Part shown: positions 42,173 to 50,964 of the stretch, piece after piece
Layout of the letters: each line of letters starts with the position of its first letter
How positions within the stretch are numbered: the first letter of the stretch is position 1
NCBI GenBank assembly: GCA_045588485.1
Contig: JAZNEI010000018.1
Location: forward strand, 1 to 64,000
Length of the DNA stretch: 64,000 nt
Source: HGM04593 sp045588485
GTDB taxonomy: Bacteria > Bacteroidota > Bacteroidia > Bacteroidales > Bacteroidaceae
Reading direction: 5' to 3'
The notes under the pieces: generated by a model
What the model was told of the DNA's origin: nothing
The model's database searches: none
The model's input: the letters and a program-made list of their open reading frames with translations, nothing else
Translations under genes and position numbers: made by a program

Positions 42173-43327
42173 TTAGCAAATCTTACGTGAACCGTCGCCG
42201 ATTACTACATCGTAGATGAGAGGAAGTTTGCCATACTGCTCTTTGTAGCGCTCCTTAGCCTTCTCAACGAAGATGTCGTAAAGCTCCTCTTTTACGAGGT
42301 TGATAGTACAGCCACCGAAGCCGCCACCCATCATACGTGAACCTGTTACACCGCAGTCGATAGCAACGTCAACAAGGTAGTCAAGTTCCTCGCAGCTTAC
42401 CTGATAGTCCTTGCTGAGACCGAAGTGTGTCTCGTACATCTTTCTACCTACAGTCTCGTAGTCGCCAGCCTCAAGTGCATCGCAAACGTCGAGTACGCGC
42501 TGTACCTCGCCTATAACATACTTTGCACGGTTGTAATCCTCGGGCTTAACCTCGGCTTTAACCTCCTCGAGCATTTCGAAGTTTGCGTCACGCAATGACT
42601 CAACCTCGGGGTGTTTGCTCTTGATAACCTCGGCTACGTGCTCGCAGCTGAGACGACGCTCGTTGTAGGGTGAACCTGCAAGCTCGTGCTTAACACAAGT
42701 GTTTACAAGCAACAGACGATAGCCAACGGGCTTGAAGGGGAAATACTGATACTCGAGTGAACGGCAGTCGAGACGGATGAGGCTGCCCGACTTATCGAAT
42801 ACGCTTGCAAACTGGTCCATGATACCGCAGTTTACACCTACGTAGTTGTGTTCGGTTGCCTGACCTACCTTGGCAAGCTCGAACTTGTCAATTTTATTCT
42901 CGCCGAAGAGGTCGTTCAATGCGTAAGCGTATGTGCTCTCAAGAGCAGCCGATGAAGTCATACCGGCACCGAGGGGTACATCACCTGCAAATGCAGTGTT
43001 GAAGCCCTTAACGGGTACACCACGCTTAATCATTTCGCGGCAAACACCGAAAATGTACTTTGCCCAAGATGCGCGAGGGCAATCCTCCTCATTAAGACCA
43101 AACTCAACGTAGTCTTTCTCGTCGATAGAGTATGCACAAACCTTATCGGTACCGTTGGGCTTAATCTCGGCCATGATACCTTTGTTTACTGCACCGGGGA
43201 ATACGAAACCATTGTTATAGTCGGTGTGCTCACCAATGAGGTTGATACGGCCGGGAGAAGCATAGATACTACCAGTTGTACCATCGAAATGTTTGATGAA
43301 GCGACTTCTTACAAATTCTATATCCAT
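42173..43327 (-). CDS. galK: Galactokinase
   Basis: The 384-residue cytoplasmic GHMP kinase phosphorylates galactose at C1. It has the galactokinase signature PGRINLIGEHTDYNNGF (25-41), the ATP-binding GDVPLGAGMTSSAALE, and the C-terminal MMGGGFGGCTINLV. It is the last gene of a galM-permease-galK operon. No galT or galE is present in the window, so the remaining Leloir steps must be encoded elsewhere. Confidence 0.96.
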   Translation of the reverse strand: MDIEFVRSRFIKHFDGTTGSIYASPGRINLIGEHTDYNNGFVFPGAVNKGIMAEIKPNGTDKVCAYSIDEKDYVEFGLNEEDCPRASWAKYIFGVCREMIKRGVPVKGFNTAFAGDVPLGAGMTSSAALESTYAYALNDLFGENKIDKFELAKVGQATEHNYVGVNCGIMDQFASVFDKSGSLIRLDCRSLEYQYFPFKPVGYRLLLVNTCVKHELAGSPYNERRLSCEHVAEVIKSKHPEVESLRDANFEMLEEVKAEVKPEDYNRAKYVIGEVQRVLDVCDALEAGDYETVGRKMYETHFGLSKDYQVSCEELDYLVDVAIDCGVTGSRMMGGGFGGCTINLVKEELYDIFVEKAKERYKEQYGKLPLIYDVVIGDGSRKIC

Positions 43328-43377
43328 AGTCGTAATGTTTTATGTGTTAACAAATATTGTTTATTAATTCAAAATAA

Positions 43378-44652
43378 TTACTTCTTTGCGGGTTTTGAAC
43401 CTACAAGAGCGTAGAACAAGAGGTAAGCAGCACAGAATACTACAACCCAGTAGCTTGTGATGTAGTCTGTCATCTCTGCAAGCTGTGCCTGGATAGCCAA
43501 CATTACAGCGCAACCGAATACCATTGTCATAAAGATACCTGAAGCGATAGCTGTGTACTTACCAAGACCCTCAACTGCCATGTTGAAGATAGCACCCCAC
43601 ATTACCGATGTGCAGAGACCTACCAAAAGGAATGAGAAGATACCAAGGGGAACGTCAGCCCAAATGAGTGTAAGTGTACCCCAATCGATACCGGGGAAGC
43701 TAACGAGTACATCTGTGGGAGCATACATACCAAAGAGTACAAGTACCAATGTTGCTATTGAAACAGTAGTAATCATTGCACGGCTTGATACCTTGCTACC
43801 GATACTTGCACCAACAAAACGGCCGATAAGCATCATAAACCAATATACCGCAACGATAAGACCTGCTGTTGCTGCCGAAATGCCAAGCTCGGGAGTGTTT
43901 ACAAGATACATGTTTACGTATGTGGGAACACCTACCTCGATACCCATATAAAGGAAGATTGCGAGTGCACCAAGAGCGAAGTGACGATAGCTCATAGCGC
44001 CCTTGATAAGACTTACGTCAATGGGTGCCTGCTCGGGCTCATCAATCTTTGTAAACAGGATAACAACGAATGCTACGACAAAGATACCAAGAGCAATCAT
44101 AAGAGCAGGTGTTGCATCAGAAATAGCTGTTTCAGATGTAATTTCGCCGATAAGAGCACCCATAATGATGTAAACTGCTACAGCTGCCGATGAGTTGAAT
44201 ACACCACCGGTCTGGATAAGCTGGTTACCGCTGTTACCACCACCACCAAGGATGTTAAGCATGGGGTTAACAACGCAGTTGAGGATACACATACAGAAAC
44301 CTGCGATGAATGCACCAAGAAGATAAACACCGAATACAAGACCAAGGCTCTCTTTTGCATCGAGCATACCGCTGAACCACTGGATGAGGATACCTGTGAT
44401 ACCTACTGCAAGACCGATAAGAGCTGTCTTCTTGTAACCGAACTTTGCGATAAGCATACCTGCGGGAATACCCATCAAAAGGTAAGCAACAAAGTTACCG
44501 TAGTTACCAATTTGTGCAAGAACCTCGGGAATATCACCCTGTGCCTTGATAATGTTTGCCATAGGTGAGCAAAGGTTTGTCACAAAGGCGATCATTGCGA
44601 AGAGCGCAATCATAACGATGATAGCTCCCCATTGTTTTTTTTGTTGACTCAT
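43378..44652 (-). CDS. MFS sugar permease (glucose/galactose type)
   Basis: The 424-residue protein has about 12 hydrophobic helices and resembles the FHS-type major facilitator sugar permeases (GluP/FucP). Visible signs are FVTNLCSPMANIIKAQ in helix 1, the GIPAGMLIAKFGYKKTALIG loop between helices 2 and 3, and a Gly-rich loop (NILGGGGNSGNQLIQTGG). It should carry galactose or glucose across the inner membrane with protons or sodium. It lies between galM and galK in one operon with gaps of 36 and 50 bases, which supports galactose. Confidence 0.88.
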   Translation of the reverse strand: MSQQKKQWGAIIVMIALFAMIAFVTNLCSPMANIIKAQGDIPEVLAQIGNYGNFVAYLLMGIPAGMLIAKFGYKKTALIGLAVGITGILIQWFSGMLDAKESLGLVFGVYLLGAFIAGFCMCILNCVVNPMLNILGGGGNSGNQLIQTGGVFNSSAAVAVYIIMGALIGEITSETAISDATPALMIALGIFVVAFVVILFTKIDEPEQAPIDVSLIKGAMSYRHFALGALAIFLYMGIEVGVPTYVNMYLVNTPELGISAATAGLIVAVYWFMMLIGRFVGASIGSKVSSRAMITTVSIATLVLVLFGMYAPTDVLVSFPGIDWGTLTLIWADVPLGIFSFLLVGLCTSVMWGAIFNMAVEGLGKYTAIASGIFMTMVFGCAVMLAIQAQLAEMTDYITSYWVVVFCAAYLLFYALVGSKPAKK

Positions 44653-44688
44653 GATGTTTTAAAATTTTTGAAGTTTATAGTTTGTTAA

Positions 44689-45771
44689 TTATTTCTCTAC
44701 ACCAAATTTATAAATTGTAACCTGTGAGTAAAGTTCACCAGGCTTAAGTACAACGCTGGGGAAGTGTGCGCGGTTGGGGCTGTCGGGGAAGCACTGTGCC
44801 TCGAAACAGATTGCGCTGCGTTTGGGGAAAGTTGCACCGTGTGCACCTGCAAAGCCGCTGTGCCAGTTTGATGTGTACACCTGTACACCAGGCTCGGTGG
44901 TATAAACCTCCATTGTACGGCCGCTGACAGGCTCGGTTATCTTTGCGGCGTAGCTAAGCTCGCCTACCTCTTTCTTGTTAAGAACATAGCAGTGGTCGTA
45001 ACCTACACCGAATTTAATCTGCTCCTCGTCGGCATCAATGCGTGCACCAACCTCGGTGGGAGTGGTGAAATCGAATGCTGTACCTTTAACGGGTGCTATG
45101 CTACCGTTGGGGATTGAAGTCTCGTCAACAGGTACAAAAAAGTCGGCGTTAATGTGGCAAATGAGATTGTCTACCGTTGCTGTGGGGTTTGCAATACCCG
45201 AAAGCGAGAAAAAGCCGTGGCTTGTGAGATTTACGATTGTTGTTTTGTCGGTAGTTGCCTTGTAATCGATTTTCAGCTCGTTGTCATCGCTGAATGAATA
45301 TACTACTGTAATATCAAGGTTGCCGGGGAAACCCTCTTCCATATCGGCTGATACGTAGTGTAATTTAAGTGTCTGCTCGTCAATCTGCTCGGCATCCCAA
45401 ACGCGGGCATGGAAGCCTGTAGGACCACCGTGGAGATGGTTGGGACCATTGTTTACTGCCAATTGGTACTCTTTTCCTTCGAGTGTGAACTTGCCTTTGC
45501 AGATGCGGTTGCCGTAGCGACCTACAAGTGTGCTGAGGAAAGGCTCAGGGCTGTTAAGAAGATTATCTATGCTATCGTGTCCCTGAATTACATTGGCATA
45601 GTTGCCGTTCTTGTCGGGAACCATAATGCTGCATATTGCTCCACCGTAGTTGGTTATAGCTACTTCGCTGCCTTTCTTGTTTTTAAGAATGAAAAGGGCG
45701 GTTTCTTTTCCGTCGATTGTTTTTTTGAAGTCGGCGGCCTTCAATTGTGAAAGGTTTTCTGTACAGCTCAT
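44689..45771 (-). CDS. galM: Aldose 1-epimerase (galactose mutarotase)
   Basis: The 360-residue enzyme converts beta- to alpha-galactose for galactokinase. Family motifs are ITNYGGAICSIMVPDKNG, VGRYGNRICKGKF, NNGPNHLHGGPTGFHARVWDA, NLTSHGFFSL, the catalytic His of GVGYDHCYVLN and the C-terminal FEAQCFPDSPNRAHFPSV. No signal peptide is seen, so it acts in the cytoplasm. It is the first gene of the galactose operon and has a palindromic candidate operator about 70-90 bases upstream. Confidence 0.94.
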   Translation of the reverse strand: MSCTENLSQLKAADFKKTIDGKETALFILKNKKGSEVAITNYGGAICSIMVPDKNGNYANVIQGHDSIDNLLNSPEPFLSTLVGRYGNRICKGKFTLEGKEYQLAVNNGPNHLHGGPTGFHARVWDAEQIDEQTLKLHYVSADMEEGFPGNLDITVVYSFSDDNELKIDYKATTDKTTIVNLTSHGFFSLSGIANPTATVDNLICHINADFFVPVDETSIPNGSIAPVKGTAFDFTTPTEVGARIDADEEQIKFGVGYDHCYVLNKKEVGELSYAAKITEPVSGRTMEVYTTEPGVQVYTSNWHSGFAGAHGATFPKRSAICFEAQCFPDSPNRAHFPSVVLKPGELYSQVTIYKFGVEK

Positions 45772-45837
45772 ATTCTAAAGTTTATTCGCTTGGTTATCTG
45801 TCTGTTGCGGTTGTTATGTATGCACGTCAATATATTA

Positions 45838-45860
45838 AGACAAAGATGCCCTCTTTGTCT
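45838..45860. promoter_or_regulatory. Candidate operator of the galactose operon
   Basis: Perfect 9-base inverted arms, AGACAAAGA and TCTTTGTCT, are separated by 5 bases (tgccc) and lie 67-89 bases upstream of the galM start. The size suits a dimeric repressor or activator of the sugar operon. No regulator gene lies nearby. Confidence 0.5.
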
Positions 45861-46049
45861 AAATTATATTTCTGTGCGTAAAACTTTTGCAGGAATAAGT
45901 GCTGCTTTAACAATGCTACTCCTCTGCTGTTTGTTGTGGGGTTATCCCTTGTTACAGCATAATCCTGCGAGTTTACGATGCAAATAAAATAAAAATATGG
46001 CTTACTTCAAAGTAAATTCAATATAAATTTTTTCGGAGTGTTAAAAAGA

Positions 46050-46081
46050 AAAACTCCGCAGCAGATTTACTGTGGAGTTTT
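46050..46081 (-). terminator. Terminator of the grpE-dnaJ-folC transcript
   Basis: Arms aaaactccgcag / ctgtggagtttt (one mismatch) enclose an 8-base loop about 38 bases past the folC stop. On the minus strand a T-rich stretch follows. Confidence 0.75.
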
Positions 46082-46119
46082 ATATATGTTTTTTTATGCT
46101 TTGGCTTTAAATATTGTTT

Positions 46120-47412
46120 TTATTTGTCATTTTGCAATGACGATAGCAGGTCGGCTACTATGAAGCAACTACCTCCGATAAATATAAGGTCGTTGGGTGA
46201 GGCATCTTTTTTAGCTGATTCCAATGCTTGGCGGGCGGTGGGGTGGCACGTGCCTTTTAAATCGTAGGCTGCGGCCTGCATTGCAAGCTCTTCTGCCATA
46301 AGTGCCCGTTTTACGCTTGCTTGGGTGAAATAGTATACTGCATTTTTGGGCATCATCGAAAGTACGCTGTTGATGTCTTTGTCGTTTACCATTCCAAAAA
46401 TAATGCGCAGGGTATTGTGTTTCTGTCGGGATAACTGTTCTACAACATATTTTATACCTCCGATATTGTGTCCGGCATCGCATACTATTGTAGGCTCTGA
46501 AGCTAACTTTTGCCAGCGGCCCATAAGCCCTGTCGAGGCGGTTACATTAGAAAAACCTCGCTTGACGTGCTCTGCTGTTATATTATATCCTCGCTCTCTT
46601 AGAACTTTTAACAGCGATAGTATGGTATTTGTGTTTTTAATTTGATACTCGCCACCAAGCTCGCCTTGAATGTAGCCGTATTCAACGGTATTGTATTTGA
46701 ATCCGTCGCCAAGGTGCTCGGCCGAAAGTAATAGTTTTTCATCTTCGGCAAAGTGAATTGGGGCTGCCTCAGATTCGGCCTTGTCGCGGAAAACGGGTTT
46801 TGTCTCATCGGTTGTCTCTCCAATGACCACTGGGATGCCCGCCTTAATTATTCCGGCCTTTTCGCCGGCTATCTGTTGTAACGTAGTTCCAAGGAACTGT
46901 GTGTGGTCGGGGCTTATGTTGGTTATTGCACAGGCATCGGGAGTGATGATGTTTGTGCAGTCGAGACGGCCCCCTAACCCAACCTCAATTATTGCTACAT
47001 CTACCTTCTCTTGTGAGAAATAGAGTAGTGCCATTGCTGTGCACAACTCGAAAAAAGAGGGGTGAAGCGGTTCAAAGAAATTGCGCTCATGTTCTACAAA
47101 GTCTATTACAAACTGTTCGTCAACGGGACGACCGTTTACACGTATGCGCTCGCGAAAATCTATAAGGTGGGGCGAGGTGTAGAGTCCTACCTTATAACCT
47201 GCTGCTTGTAGAATAGCAGCCAATGTGTGAGAGGTAGAGCCTTTGCCGTTTGTGCCTCCGATGTGTATTGTGCGATAGTTTCGGTGAGGGTGACCAAAAT
47301 GCTCATCAAGCAAATAGGTGGTCTCTAACCCCTCCTTATATGCAGAACTGCCCACCTGCTGAAACAGCGGTGCGCAGTTGAAAAGGTATTCTATGGTCTC
47401 TTTGTAGTTCAT
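46120..47412 (-). CDS. folC: Bifunctional folylpolyglutamate synthase/dihydrofolate synthase
   Basis: The 430-residue Mur-ligase-family enzyme adds glutamate to dihydropteroate and folates. It has the P-loop IGGTNGKGSTSHTLAAIL (51-68), the ERIRVNGRPV region, EVGLGGRLDCTNII, ISPDHTQFLGTTLQQIAGEKAGIIK and CDAGHNIGG. Length is typical. It lies 26 bases after dnaJ on the same strand. Confidence 0.94.
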   Translation of the reverse strand: MNYKETIEYLFNCAPLFQQVGSSAYKEGLETTYLLDEHFGHPHRNYRTIHIGGTNGKGSTSHTLAAILQAAGYKVGLYTSPHLIDFRERIRVNGRPVDEQFVIDFVEHERNFFEPLHPSFFELCTAMALLYFSQEKVDVAIIEVGLGGRLDCTNIITPDACAITNISPDHTQFLGTTLQQIAGEKAGIIKAGIPVVIGETTDETKPVFRDKAESEAAPIHFAEDEKLLLSAEHLGDGFKYNTVEYGYIQGELGGEYQIKNTNTILSLLKVLRERGYNITAEHVKRGFSNVTASTGLMGRWQKLASEPTIVCDAGHNIGGIKYVVEQLSRQKHNTLRIIFGMVNDKDINSVLSMMPKNAVYYFTQASVKRALMAEELAMQAAAYDLKGTCHPTARQALESAKKDASPNDLIFIGGSCFIVADLLSSLQNDK

Positions 47413-47438
47413 TTTTGAAACAGTTTCTTGAAAATCTT

Positions 47439-48599
47439 TTAGTCGAAAAGATTGCGGAAACGGCGGAATATCTGCTCTTTGATACTCTCTGTGGGCTTAA
47501 AGTTCTCCGACTCCTTGAAACTCTCCATGATTTTTTTCTCGTCGCGGTTCAGGGTCTCGGGGATATATACGCTGACGTTTACCACAATGTCACCACGACC
47601 ATATTCGTTTAGCGAAGGGAGTCCCTTGCCGCGCAGACGTAGCGCCTTGCCCGGTTGTGTTCCGGGTTCGATAGTGAGTTTGATGTTCTCTTTTATCGTA
47701 GGTATCTCTACAACGCCGCCTAATGTGGCTGTCGGAATATCAAGCAAAAGGTTATATATAAGGTCGCGCTCGTCGCGTATGAGGTGAGGATGCTTCTCTT
47801 CTTCTATTTGTATGAGAAGGTCGCCTGCGGTTCCGTTACGCTTGCCGGCATTTCCTTTGCCACGCATCGAGAGCTGCATACCTTCGGCTACACCGGCCGG
47901 AATCTGTATCTCGACAATCTCTTCGCCCATAGTGATGCCGTCACCGCTGCAATGCTTGCATTTGTTCTTTATTATACGACCTTCGCCACCACATCGTTGG
48001 CAAACAGTTTCGCTGTTCATTATTCCGAATGGCGTACGTACGGTGCGCATTGTTCGGCCTCTTCCGTTACACTCGGGGCAACTTTCGGTCTCGTTGCCTT
48101 CGGCACCGCTTCCGTTGCAGTGGGGGCAGGGTACATATTTCTTTAGTTTGAACTTCTTTGTTACGCCTTCGGCAATCTCTTCAAGTGTTAGCTTTACTTT
48201 TACTCGAAGGTCGCCGCCGCGGTGACGTGGTTGCGACTGTCCTCCGCCGAATCCACTGAAACCTCCGCTGAATCCGCCTCCACCGAATCCGCCTCCAAAA
48301 ATGTCACCGAACATCGAGAATATGTCGTTGAGGTCCATTCCCTGGCCGCCGAATCCACCGAATCCGCCATCGCCACCCATTCCAGCGTGGCCGAACTGGT
48401 CGTATCGTGCCTTTTTGTCAGGGTCGCTGAGTACACTGTATGCTTCGGCTGCTTCCTTGAACTTCTCCTCGGCCTCTTTGTTGCCGGGGTTCTTGTCGGG
48501 GTGGTACTCCATTGCCTTGCGGCGATATGCTTTCTTTATGTCATTGGCCGAGGCGCTCTTATCGATGCCCAGCACTTCGTAATAGTCTCGTTTTGCCAT
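47439..48599 (-). CDS. dnaJ: Chaperone protein DnaJ
   Basis: The 386-residue type I Hsp40 works with DnaK and GrpE. It has a J domain with HPDKN (33-37), a Gly/Phe-rich linker (about 75-125, GGFGGFGGQG and GGGFSGGFSGFGGG), and the zinc-binding domain with four CxxCxGxG-type repeats (CPHCNGSG, CPECNGRG, CQRCGGEG, CKHCSGDG). C-terminal substrate-binding domains follow. It lies 42 bases after grpE. Confidence 0.97.
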   Translation of the reverse strand: MAKRDYYEVLGIDKSASANDIKKAYRRKAMEYHPDKNPGNKEAEEKFKEAAEAYSVLSDPDKKARYDQFGHAGMGGDGGFGGFGGQGMDLNDIFSMFGDIFGGGFGGGGFSGGFSGFGGGQSQPRHRGGDLRVKVKLTLEEIAEGVTKKFKLKKYVPCPHCNGSGAEGNETESCPECNGRGRTMRTVRTPFGIMNSETVCQRCGGEGRIIKNKCKHCSGDGITMGEEIVEIQIPAGVAEGMQLSMRGKGNAGKRNGTAGDLLIQIEEEKHPHLIRDERDLIYNLLLDIPTATLGGVVEIPTIKENIKLTIEPGTQPGKALRLRGKGLPSLNEYGRGDIVVNVSVYIPETLNRDEKKIMESFKESENFKPTESIKEQIFRRFRNLFD

Positions 48600-48641
48600 T
48601 GTTGTGGTTGTTTTTGTGGCTGAGTTGTTTGTTTATCCCAA

Positions 48642-49205
48642 TTACTCGCCGACTGCAACTTTTGCGTGGCGTATCACTTTGTCGTTTAACATATATCCTG
48701 CTTGAACGCAGTCAATAACTTTGCCTTTAAGCTCGGGGACTGCTGCTGGAACCATTGCTATCGCTTCGTGGTAGTCGGTGTCGAAATCGGCATTGTCCGT
48801 ATCAATCTTCTGTAGACCGTTTTGTTTTAAGACTCCAACGAATTTGTTATATATCAGTTCTATACCGGTAAGAACCTCTTTTGCATTTTCATCTTTGCTC
48901 ATATTGACTAATGCACGCTCAAAATCATCGAGTATTGGAAGGATTGATTCCATTACACGTTCGCCGCCATTTTTAATGAGTTCGGCTTTCTCTTTCATTG
49001 TGCGTTTGCGGTAGTTGTCGAATTCGGCTACCTGACGCAGATATTTGTCGCTGAGTTCTGCTATCTTTGCATTAGCTTCATCTAGCTCGCTCTTTTGCTC
49101 TTCGTTGTTTTCTTGTGCATTTTCTTGGGTCGCAGTCTCCTCATTTTCGACCAATGTATCCATAATGTTCTCTTGATCTTCGATTCTATTTTTCTGTTCG
49201 CTCAT
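48642..49205 (-). CDS. grpE: Nucleotide exchange factor GrpE
   Basis: The 187-residue protein has an acidic, disordered N-terminus (about 1-45, many Glu and Asn), a long coiled coil (about 40-90, ELDEANAKIAELSDKYLRQVAEFDNYRKRTMKEKAELIKN) and the C-terminal beta domain (YHEAIAMVPAAVPELKGKVIDCVQAGYMLNDKVIRHAKVAV). It releases ADP from DnaK. It is the first gene of grpE-dnaJ-folC; dnaK is not nearby. Confidence 0.96.
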   Translation of the reverse strand: MSEQKNRIEDQENIMDTLVENEETATQENAQENNEEQKSELDEANAKIAELSDKYLRQVAEFDNYRKRTMKEKAELIKNGGERVMESILPILDDFERALVNMSKDENAKEVLTGIELIYNKFVGVLKQNGLQKIDTDNADFDTDYHEAIAMVPAAVPELKGKVIDCVQAGYMLNDKVIRHAKVAVGE

Positions 49206-49343
49206 AAGTTCGTTGTTTTTTTTGTATTATAACAAATAGTTTGCCAATCGGTTTTTTCCTGCCATAATTTCTCTAAATAAGGCTTTTTGTACCGAAAAAG
49301 GTGTCAATTTGGCAGATTCTCGTTTTTAGCGTGCTGTTTTCCG

Positions 49344-49374
49344 TTGTGTTTTATCTCTTTTTATATTATCTTCG
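49344..49374 (+). promoter_or_regulatory. Promoter of the second sulfatase gene
   Basis: TTG at 49344-49346 and TATCTTCG at 49367-49374 are 20 bases apart, a full promoter match. Transcription would start near 49382, supporting the ATG at 49420 over the one at 49393, which would leave a leader of only about 10 bases. Confidence 0.65.
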
Positions 49375-49419
49375 CTGACATTATGAGGCTGTATGATAGA
49401 TTTAATAAAAACTATTTAT

Positions 49420-50964
49420 ATGAATAAATACAATTTAGGAATGTTTACTGTGGCAATGACGCTGCCGTTATCGCTACAGTCACAGGTGCTTGAACAAGCG
49501 GTTGATACTAAGCGCCCTAATGTGGTTCTTATTTATGCTGATGATTTGGGCTTTGGCGACCTCTCGTGTTACGGTGCCCGTAATGTGTCGACACCCAATG
49601 TCGATTCTCTCGCCGCTAATGGTCTGCGCTTTACGCAGGCTCATGCTGTTGCATCTACAAGTACTCCATCGCGTTATGCGCTTCTTACAGGTGAGTATCC
49701 TTTTAGGAAAAAAGGAACTGATGTGGCAGCCGGTAATGCAGCTATGATTATTTCGCCCGACCAATATACTGTTGCCGATGTATTTAAAGAGGCCGGCTAT
49801 ACAACTGCGGCATTCGGCAAGTGGCACCTTGGATTGGGTGCCGAGACGGGTAAACAGAATTGGAATGCCCCAATAGAGCCTGCGCTTGCCGATATTGGCT
49901 TCGATTACTCTTATATTATGGCTGCTACAGCCGATAGGGTACCTTGCGTATTCATTGAGAACGGTACTGTTGCCAATTACGATGCTTCGGCACCTATATA
50001 TGTCAGTTATAGACAGAATTTCGAGGGGGAGCCTACGGGACGAGACAATCCCGAACTGCTCTATAATCTGAAACATTCGCATGGACATGATATGTCTATA
50101 GTGAATGGAATTGGACGAATAGGATATATGAAAGGTGGTGGCAAGGCTCTTTGGAAAGATGAAAATATTGCTGACAGTATTACTGCACATGCTGTTGATT
50201 TCATTAAGAAGAACAGCGAAAAGCCTTTCTTTATCTATTTTGCAACGAATGATGTCCATGTTCCCCGTTTTCCGCATGAAAGGTTCAGAGGGGTGACAGG
50301 AATGGGACACCGTGGCGATGCCATTGCTCAGTTCGATTGGTGCGTAGGTGAGTTGGTGAAGACATTGGAACAGCAAGGACTGCTCGAAAATACTCTCATA
50401 ATACTATCAAGTGACAATGGTCCGGTTGTCGATGACGGATACGAGGACAGCGCCGAGGAACTTCTGAATGGTCATGACCCTATGGGTGGATTAAGAGGTG
50501 GAAAATACAGTACTTTCGAGGCCGGTACACGTGTGCCTTTTATCGTTCATTGGCCTTCAAGGATAGAAAAACCGGCCGTTACCGATGCTCTTGTCTCGCA
50601 AATAGACTTTCTGGATGTTATGGCAAATATTATAGGGCAATATAAAGGTAAGGCTCTTTCGCCCGACGGCTCGGCTGCATCGGCTGAAGCTTGGATGGGT
50701 AAGGATAATGAAGGCCGTCCTTATACAATCGGAATGGCGGCAAATCATACTCTGTCGCTATGTACATACGACTGGAAATATATTGAACCTAAAGGCGGTC
50801 CTAAAATGGTTCCTTGGGGCCCGAAGATTGAGACGGGATATTCTACCGAGCCACAACTGTTTAAAAAAACCGCCGGGGATTATAACGAGAATGAAAATGT
50901 GGCAAAAGAGAATCCACAAGCAGTAGAATTATTGCATATATTATTAAATGAGGTGCGCAGATGA
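49420..50964 (+). CDS. Ser-type sulfatase (family S1), secreted
   Basis: From the ATG at 49420 the protein is 514 residues with a Sec-type signal peptide (1 to about 22, ending SLQSQ). The signature is STPSRYALLTGEYP, with Ser81 as the residue to become formylglycine. Asp41-Asp42 (YADDLGFGD) and the later SSDNGPVVDDGY bind the metal; GKWHLGLG and a His-rich FIYFATNDVHVPRFPHERF are also present. It needs a maturase such as the one at 5198. The type resembles galactose- or GalNAc-acting sulfatases of gut Bacteroidales, but the substrate is not certain. It overlaps the helicase gene by 4 bases. Confidence 0.9.
   Translation: MNKYNLGMFTVAMTLPLSLQSQVLEQAVDTKRPNVVLIYADDLGFGDLSCYGARNVSTPNVDSLAANGLRFTQAHAVASTSTPSRYALLTGEYPFRKKGTDVAAGNAAMIISPDQYTVADVFKEAGYTTAAFGKWHLGLGAETGKQNWNAPIEPALADIGFDYSYIMAATADRVPCVFIENGTVANYDASAPIYVSYRQNFEGEPTGRDNPELLYNLKHSHGHDMSIVNGIGRIGYMKGGGKALWKDENIADSITAHAVDFIKKNSEKPFFIYFATNDVHVPRFPHERFRGVTGMGHRGDAIAQFDWCVGELVKTLEQQGLLENTLIILSSDNGPVVDDGYEDSAEELLNGHDPMGGLRGGKYSTFEAGTRVPFIVHWPSRIEKPAVTDALVSQIDFLDVMANIIGQYKGKALSPDGSAASAEAWMGKDNEGRPYTIGMAANHTLSLCTYDWKYIEPKGGPKMVPWGPKIETGYSTEPQLFKKTAGDYNENENVAKENPQAVELLHILLNEVRR

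Larger units (their letters stand above)
45772..46119. other. Intergenic region between galM and folC
   Basis: This 348-base gap holds the upstream region of galM (candidate operator 45838-45860) and the folC terminator (46050-46081). A short open frame near 45790-45987 shows no family resemblance and runs through the operator, so I do not call a gene. Confidence 0.5.

Noticed and set aside
45790..45987. 65-codon open frame between galM and folC
   Set aside because: It crosses the candidate operator and has no recognisable sequence features beyond chance.
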